Assembly (NCBI GenBank): GCA_903842455.1
Contig: CAIMLX010000123.1
Coordinates: 1-38,868, forward strand
Origin: an uncultured Hyphomicrobiales bacterium
Lineage (GTDB): Bacteria; Pseudomonadota; Alphaproteobacteria; Rhizobiales; Devosiaceae
DNA: 38,868 bases
Direction: 5' to 3'
Part shown: positions 34,747-38,868 of the stretch, one piece after another
How the letters are laid out: each line of letters begins with the position of its first letter
Position numbering within the stretch: the stretch's first letter is position 1
Notes under the pieces: model-generated
Seen by the model: only the letters and a program-made list of their open reading frames with translations
The model's database searches: none
What the model was told of the DNA's origin: nothing
Position numbers and translations under genes: made by a program

Positions 34747-35246
34747 TGGCATCGCTGCATGAAATGCGGGATGCGCCGGTCGGCGTATCGGTGGTGGAAA
34801 CCACAACGGCAAACCAGTTCGTGACCTTCACGGCTGGCGACCGCGCCTTTGGCATCGACATCATGAGCGTCCGGGAGATCCGCAGCTGGTCGCCTACGAC
34901 CGAGTTGCCGTCCCAGCCGTTTGGCGCCATCGGCGTCCTCGATATCCGGGGTTCGATCGTCCAGGTCTACGATCTGCAGCGGATGCTTGGTTCGCATGGC
35001 GGCAGTGGCGAAGCCGGCCAGGTCGTCCTGGTGGTGTCGTTGCGGCACCTCGATGTCGGGCTGCTGGTCAACACCGTGTCGGACATCATCTTCGCCCAGG
35101 GCGACGATCTTCGCCCGCTTCCCGGTGTGAAGTCGAAGCAGGCCAGTGGCGGTCAGGTCGCCTTCCTCGTCAAGAACGAGGATCGGCTGATCGCCATCCT
35201 CGACCTCGCGGCGCTGTTTCCCAGCGAAATGGACCTCGAGCACTGA
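34746..35246 (+). CDS. cheW: CheW-like chemotaxis coupling protein
   Basis: A 166-residue protein made of a single CheW domain, which links chemoreceptors to the CheA kinase. Typical parts are FVTFTAGDRAFGIDIMSVRE, PFGAIGVLDIRGSIVQVYDL and GLLVNTVSDI. Its ATG overlaps the stop of the chemoreceptor gene (TAATG), so the two are translationally coupled and likely work as a pair. The remaining chemotaxis genes are not in the window. Confidence 0.92.
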   Translation: MASLHEMRDAPVGVSVVETTTANQFVTFTAGDRAFGIDIMSVREIRSWSPTTELPSQPFGAIGVLDIRGSIVQVYDLQRMLGSHGGSGEAGQVVLVVSLRHLDVGLLVNTVSDIIFAQGDDLRPLPGVKSKQASGGQVAFLVKNEDRLIAILDLAALFPSEMDLEH

Positions 35247-35261
35247 ACTCTGCCACATGAC

Positions 35262-35293
35262 GGATCGCGTGACGCCTGACGATCACGCGATCC
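35262..35293. terminator. Bidirectional terminator-type hairpin between cheW and GntR genes
   Basis: A perfect 11-bp inverted repeat, GGATCGCGTGA at 35262-35272 and its complement at 35283-35293, encloses a 10-nt loop in the gap between two convergent genes. A second hairpin follows at 35300-35317 (GCCTCGG / CCGAGGC, 4-nt loop). Neither has a clear T-run on the plus strand. Confidence 0.6.
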
Positions 35294-35318
35294 CCCAGGG
35301 CCTCGGCCGCCCGAGGCT

Positions 35319-36032
35319 CTAGTCGCTCGCCAGCGCCTCGCGCAGGCCAAGCCCACCGGCGGGCCGCAGGTCGAGGTCTGCCTCGATGTGGTCGATGTGG
35401 TGCACCAGCAGGCTCGCCGCGAGCGCCGCATCCCGCTTTTCCAGCGCTGCAAGAATGCTGCCGTGGTCGGCATGCCCGCAACTCGACGCACCGGTGCGGC
35501 CGTAAAGCGCAATCACCAGCGATGAGCGCGCCACCAGCTCTTCCATGAACCGCTCGAGCACGGCATTGCCCGCCAGCCGTGCCAGTTCGAGGTGGAAGTC
35601 GCCCGAGGCGCGGATCTCGGCGCGGCGCACCGACGTGCCCCGTTCGCCCATCAGCCGGTCTTCCTCCGCCAGCAGCTCGCGGAAGCGGGCCACATCGGTG
35701 GGACGGATGCGCTCGATGGCTGCCGCGGCCAGCGCCGGTTCGATCAGCCGGCGGCTGTCGAACACCTGCCGGGCTTCTTCGGGGCTAGGGTTGGCGACGA
35801 ATGAGCCGCGGTTGCGCTCCGAACGGACCAGCCCCTCGAAGCTCAGCATCTGCAGCGCCGAGCGCACCACCGTGCGGCTGACATCGAACAGCGCACCGAC
35901 CTCGGCCTCGCCCAGCTTGGTGCCCGGCGCCAGCCGGCGGTCGATGATCGCCTCGCGCAACTGCTCGCGGATCGCCATGGCGCGGTCCTCGGCGCCACCC
36001 AGCGGCGCGAAAGGATAGTCGGCAATGCTCAT
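35319..36032 (-). CDS. GntR-family regulator with FCD domain
   Basis: A 237-residue regulator of the FadR/FCD branch. The N-terminal winged helix spans about residues 18-85 (KLGEAEVGALFDVSRTVVRS, then GLVRSERNRGSFVANPSPEE). The all-helical FCD effector domain fills the rest, with the metal-ligand positions likely in FHLELARLAGN and the later His residues (LLVHHIDHIEADL). The ATG at 36032 has GAGG 6 nt upstream. It is divergent from the polyamine-type ABC operon, which it probably controls in response to a small ligand. Confidence 0.9.
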   Translation of the reverse strand: MSIADYPFAPLGGAEDRAMAIREQLREAIIDRRLAPGTKLGEAEVGALFDVSRTVVRSALQMLSFEGLVRSERNRGSFVANPSPEEARQVFDSRRLIEPALAAAAIERIRPTDVARFRELLAEEDRLMGERGTSVRRAEIRASGDFHLELARLAGNAVLERFMEELVARSSLVIALYGRTGASSCGHADHGSILAALEKRDAALAASLLVHHIDHIEADLDLRPAGGLGLREALASD

Positions 36033-36101
36033 CTTGGTCCTCGTACCGCACCATCCATACGCCGATCATCGCGCTTCGCAAGTGGACCTTCGCACACACA
36101 T

Positions 36102-36110
36102 TGGTCACCA
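36102..36110. promoter_or_regulatory. Candidate GntR/FadR-type operator
   Basis: TGGTCACCA is a perfect palindrome around one central base and resembles the TGGT...ACCA core bound by FadR-type regulators. It lies in the 265-bp region between the GntR gene (start 36032) and the divergent ABC operon (start 36298), 70 bp upstream of the GntR start. The rest of that region shows AT-rich stretches near 36110-36175 but no clear -35/-10 pair. Confidence 0.4.
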
Positions 36111-36297
36111 GATTGCATACAAAGTTGGCGGCGATTGAAAACACTAGCCTCAAAAATAGGCATTTCGTTGCACCGCACATTCAATCGGCGATTTGCGATC
36201 CACGATAGAAAGCCAGTCATTCCAGCAGGTTGCACCGCCCCGAGGTGAACTGGCACGGCGAATGCATTGCTCTGCGTGTGTGAACGCGGAGTGCGGC

Positions 36298-37386
36298 ATG
36301 TCGAAAGCGGCGGAAATCGACCTTGCGTCAGTGACCAAGCGCTACGGCTCGGCGGTCGCGGTCGATGCCATCAGCCTCAAGATTCCGGCCGGCACCTATT
36401 GCTGCCTGCTTGGCCCCTCCGGCTGCGGCAAGACCTCGACCCTGCGGATGATCGCCGGGCACGAGGAGGTGTCGGACGGCGACATCCTGCTCGGCAACAC
36501 CATGGTCACCCATCTGCCGCCCGCCCGGCGCGGCACGTCGATGATGTTCCAGTCCTACGCGCTGTTCCCGCATCTCGACCTCGTCGAAAACGTCGCCTTC
36601 TCGCTCCGCATGAAGGGCGTGCCCAAGGACGAGCGCCGCAAGAAGGCGGCCGAAATGCTGCACCTGATGCAGATGGACGCCTATGCGACGCGCCGTCCCG
36701 CCCAGCTGTCCGGCGGCCAGCAGCAGCGCGTGGCGCTCGCCCGCGCCCTCATCACCGATCCCGAAGCCCTGCTGCTCGACGAGCCGCTATCGGCGCTCGA
36801 TCCCTTCCTGAAGATCCGGATGCGGGCCGAGCTCAAGAAGCTGCAGACGCAGCTCGGCATCACCTTCGTCCACGTCACGCACTCGCAGGAAGAGGCGATG
36901 GCGCTCGCCGACCTGATCGTCATCATGAACGCCGGCCGGATCGAGCAGGCGGCGTCGCCCCGCGAAGTGTTCGAAAAGCCCGCCACCGCCTTCGTCGCCC
37001 GCTTCATGGGCGACCACAACGTCGTCTCCGGGCGCAGTGCCGGCACCACCGACGGGCTCGCCCAGCTTGCCGTTCCCAATGGCGGCAGCTTCGCGGCCAC
37101 AGGAGCAGCACCAGCCGACGGACAACCGATCGACATCGCCGTCCGCACCGACCGTGTCCGGCTCGGACAAAGCGAGGCCAGGGGCCTCGGCTTCACCGGC
37201 ACCATCTCGAACATCGAGTACCGCGGCTCGTCCGTGAAGCTCTCGGTCGATGGCGCCGGCATCGAGGATTTCACCGCCATCGTCGACGAGCGGAGCTTCT
37301 TTGAGAAGCCCGTCAGCGTCGGCGACGCGGTGCCACTGAGTTGGGACGCCGGGGACGCCATTGTCCTCGGTCGTTCCGCGACTTGA
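36298..37386 (+). CDS. Spermidine/putrescine-type ABC transporter ATP-binding protein
   Basis: A 362-residue PotA-like ATPase. Walker A is GPSGCGKTS, the Q-loop reads MMFQSYALFPHLDLVENVAF, the signature is LSGGQQQR, Walker B is ALLLDEPLSALD and the switch His is in HVTHSQEEAMALAD. The last 80 or so residues form the TOBE domain (GFTGTISNIEYRGSSVKLSV). The frame is open upstream to 36193, but the ATG at 36298 directly precedes the domain and has GGAG 6 nt upstream. It heads an operon with the binding-protein gene 29 bp downstream. Confidence 0.92.
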   Translation: MSKAAEIDLASVTKRYGSAVAVDAISLKIPAGTYCCLLGPSGCGKTSTLRMIAGHEEVSDGDILLGNTMVTHLPPARRGTSMMFQSYALFPHLDLVENVAFSLRMKGVPKDERRKKAAEMLHLMQMDAYATRRPAQLSGGQQQRVALARALITDPEALLLDEPLSALDPFLKIRMRAELKKLQTQLGITFVHVTHSQEEAMALADLIVIMNAGRIEQAASPREVFEKPATAFVARFMGDHNVVSGRSAGTTDGLAQLAVPNGGSFAATGAAPADGQPIDIAVRTDRVRLGQSEARGLGFTGTISNIEYRGSSVKLSVDGAGIEDFTAIVDERSFFEKPVSVGDAVPLSWDAGDAIVLGRSAT

Positions 37387-37415
37387 ACGAAAAGCCAGCA
37401 ACAGGGGTTAAGGCT

Positions 37416-38711
37416 ATGACAGGGACGAACCAGACCATCAAGGCGGCGCAGCTCTCGCGCCGCGCACTGCTCAAGGGCGCCGCGGCGCTGGGTGGCGCTG
37501 CCGCCGGCGCCGGCATTCTCGGTGGCTTCCCCACCGTGTGGGCGCAGAACCCGATCACGCTGCGCCAGTTCGGCACGGGCGTGTCGAACCTCAACGCCAT
37601 CGCCGAAAAGTGCAAGGCCGACCTCGGCATCACGCTCGAGATGACGGCGACCGATTCCGACGCCGCCGCACAGCGCGCCGTCACCCAGCCCGACAGCTAC
37701 GACATCGCCGACATCGAATACTGGATCCTCAAGAAGGTGTTCCCGTCGGGCGTCATCCAGCCGATGGATACCTCCAGGCTCAAGTACTACGACAAGATCG
37801 TGCCGCTGTTCAAAAACGGCAAGCTGACGCCTGACAGCGTCATCGCGCAGGGCACCGCGCCGCACACCGTCGGCTATGTCGAAAAGCCCGGTGACAAGAC
37901 CTTCGCCGCCGGCGAGACCGGCTGGTTCACCATGGTGCCGACCATCTACAACGCCGACACGCTGGGCATCCGCCCCGACCTCGTCGGCCGCGAGATCACC
38001 ACCTGGGCCGACATCATGGACCCGGCCTTCAAGGGCAAGACCTCGATCCTCAACATCCCGTCGATCGGCATCATGGATGCCGCCATGATCATGGAGGCGA
38101 TGGGCAACATCACCTATGCCGACAAGGGCAACATGACCCAGGCGGAAATCGACGCGACGATCGATTTCCTGATCAAGGCCAAGCAGGCCGGCCAGTTCCG
38201 CGCCTTCTGGAAGAGTTTCGACGAGAGCGTCAACCTGATGGCCTCGGGCGAAGTGGTCATCCAGTCGATGTGGTCGCCGGCCGTCGCCGCCGTCCGCTCG
38301 AAGGGCATCGCCTGCAAGTACCAGCCGCTGAAGGAAGGCTACCGCTCGTGGGGCGGCGGCCTCGGCCTTGCCGCCCACCTCTCCGGTGCGCAGCTCGACG
38401 CGGCCTACGAGTACATCAACTGGTACACCTCGGGCTGGGTCGGCGGTTACCTCAACCGCCAGGGCTACTACTCGGCCGCCATGGACACCGCCAAGGAGTA
38501 CATGAGCGAAGACGAGTGGGGCTTCTGGATCGAGGGCAAGGCCGCGGTCGGCGACATCCTGTCCCCCGATGGCGCCGTGATGGAAAAGGCCGGCGCCGTG
38601 CGTGACGGCGGCTCGTTCGAAGACCGCATGGGCAAGGTCGCCTGCTGGAACTCGGTGATGGACGAGGACCGCTACATGGTGAAGCGCTGGAACGAGTTCA
38701 TCGCTGCCTGA
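37416..38711 (+). CDS. Polyamine-type ABC transporter substrate-binding protein (Tat-exported)
   Basis: A 431-residue PotD/PotF-like extracellular binding protein. The N-terminus has a Tat signal (LSRRALLKGAAALGGAA from residue 13) with probable cleavage after VWA at about residue 43. Segments such as YDIADIEYWILKKVFPSGVI, TGWFTMVPTIYNADTLGI and YINWYTSGWVGGYLNRQGYY fit this family. The substrate cannot be read from sequence; polyamines, opine-like or other amines are usual. A strong hairpin follows the stop. Confidence 0.9.
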   Translation: MTGTNQTIKAAQLSRRALLKGAAALGGAAAGAGILGGFPTVWAQNPITLRQFGTGVSNLNAIAEKCKADLGITLEMTATDSDAAAQRAVTQPDSYDIADIEYWILKKVFPSGVIQPMDTSRLKYYDKIVPLFKNGKLTPDSVIAQGTAPHTVGYVEKPGDKTFAAGETGWFTMVPTIYNADTLGIRPDLVGREITTWADIMDPAFKGKTSILNIPSIGIMDAAMIMEAMGNITYADKGNMTQAEIDATIDFLIKAKQAGQFRAFWKSFDESVNLMASGEVVIQSMWSPAVAAVRSKGIACKYQPLKEGYRSWGGGLGLAAHLSGAQLDAAYEYINWYTSGWVGGYLNRQGYYSAAMDTAKEYMSEDEWGFWIEGKAAVGDILSPDGAVMEKAGAVRDGGSFEDRMGKVACWNSVMDEDRYMVKRWNEFIAA

Positions 38712-38720
38712 TGCAATCCG

Positions 38721-38746
38721 GCGGGTGGGGCAGCTGCTCCACCCGC
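38721..38746 (+). terminator. Strong hairpin after the binding-protein gene
   Basis: GCGGGTGG at 38721-38728 pairs with CCACCCGC at 38739-38746, and the middle GGCAGCTGCT can pair further with one G-T wobble. It begins 10 nt after the binding-protein stop and lies within the apparent operon. A stem here commonly stabilises the upstream message and raises binding protein relative to permease; no T-run follows. Confidence 0.55.
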
Positions 38747-38815
38747 TACTCCACGACCGTCCCGGCCGCCCACCTTTGGCGCGGGCTGGACCTGAGTTTC
38801 CTGAGGAGACGCCCC

Positions 38816-38868
38816 TTGGCCGCTGCCGAAACTGCTACCGCCGGAAACAGCGCGAAGCCGCAGCGGAG
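38816..38868 (+). CDS. Start of the next gene, probably the ABC permease (partial)
   Basis: A TTG at 38816 with GAGGAG 7 nt upstream opens a frame that stays open to the window edge (17 complete codons, Ala/Thr-rich start ending AKPQR). The position after a PotA-like and a PotD-like gene suggests a PotB-type permease, but no domain is visible yet. Confidence 0.5.
   Translation, partial: MAAAETATAGNSAKPQR

Noticed and set aside
36681-38378. Minus-strand open frame of about 565 codons
   Set aside because: It is antisense to the ABC ATPase and binding-protein genes, which are clearly real.

Overview
The window is GC-rich DNA with dense, often overlapping genes from an aerobic alphaproteobacterium. 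The gene content (astaxanthin-type crt genes, bacterial (6-4) photolyase, NirK/NirV/NnrS denitrification genes, FCD-type GntR regulator, NitT/TauT and spermidine/putrescine-type ABC transporters) fits Hyphomicrobiales, possibly a Devosia-like genus. That placement is inference from gene content only. No rRNA, tRNA, CRISPR array or insertion sequence was seen.

Region 1 (1-5.6 kb) opens with the C-terminal end of an enolase-superfamily sugar-acid dehydratase and the remnant of an aldo/keto reductase. A light- and metal-stress group follows: an FeS-containing (6-4) photolyase, a divergent TspO/CrtK-like membrane protein, a P1B-type metal ATPase with a perfect FNR-type box upstream, and an SDR that lacks the catalytic tyrosine.

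Region 2 (5.6-14.8 kb) is a complete carotenoid locus: type 2 IPP isomerase, crtE, an ABC exporter pair, crtW and crtZ on the plus strand, facing crtY-crtI-crtB on the minus strand. The enzymes account for a route from IPP to ketolated and hydroxylated beta-carotene (astaxanthin type). The ABC exporter between crtE and crtW is unusual.

Region 3 (14.8-20.9 kb) is the least understood. A minus-strand set holds a protein with possible SelO-like kinase motifs, a small GT2 glycosyltransferase, a PqqD-type peptide chaperone and a roughly 900-residue nucleotidyltransferase/glycosyltransferase fusion. A HprK-related kinase is divergent from it. The combination resembles HPr-rel-A/PqqD systems and the tailoring genes of RiPP clusters, but no precursor peptide or maturase is visible. 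The set runs on the same strand straight into crtY-crtI-crtB.

Region 4 (21-26.6 kb) holds mog and then a nitrite/NO module: nirV-nirK, a divergent pseudoazurin, a Crp/Fnr regulator, a DUF1858 protein and nnrS. Four FNR/NnrR-type boxes sit upstream of these genes, so they can be read as one nitrogen-oxide regulon.

Region 5 (26.7-32.6 kb) is an apparent operon of a NitT/TauT-type ABC transporter whose permease/ATPase genes are separated from the binding-protein gene by a DUF1800/DUF1501 pair. Region 6 (32.6-35.3 kb) has a frameshifted methyl-accepting chemotaxis protein coupled to cheW. Region 7 (35.3 kb to the end) has a GntR/FCD regulator divergent from a polyamine-type ABC transporter operon (ATPase, Tat-exported binding protein, start of the next gene) that runs off the window.
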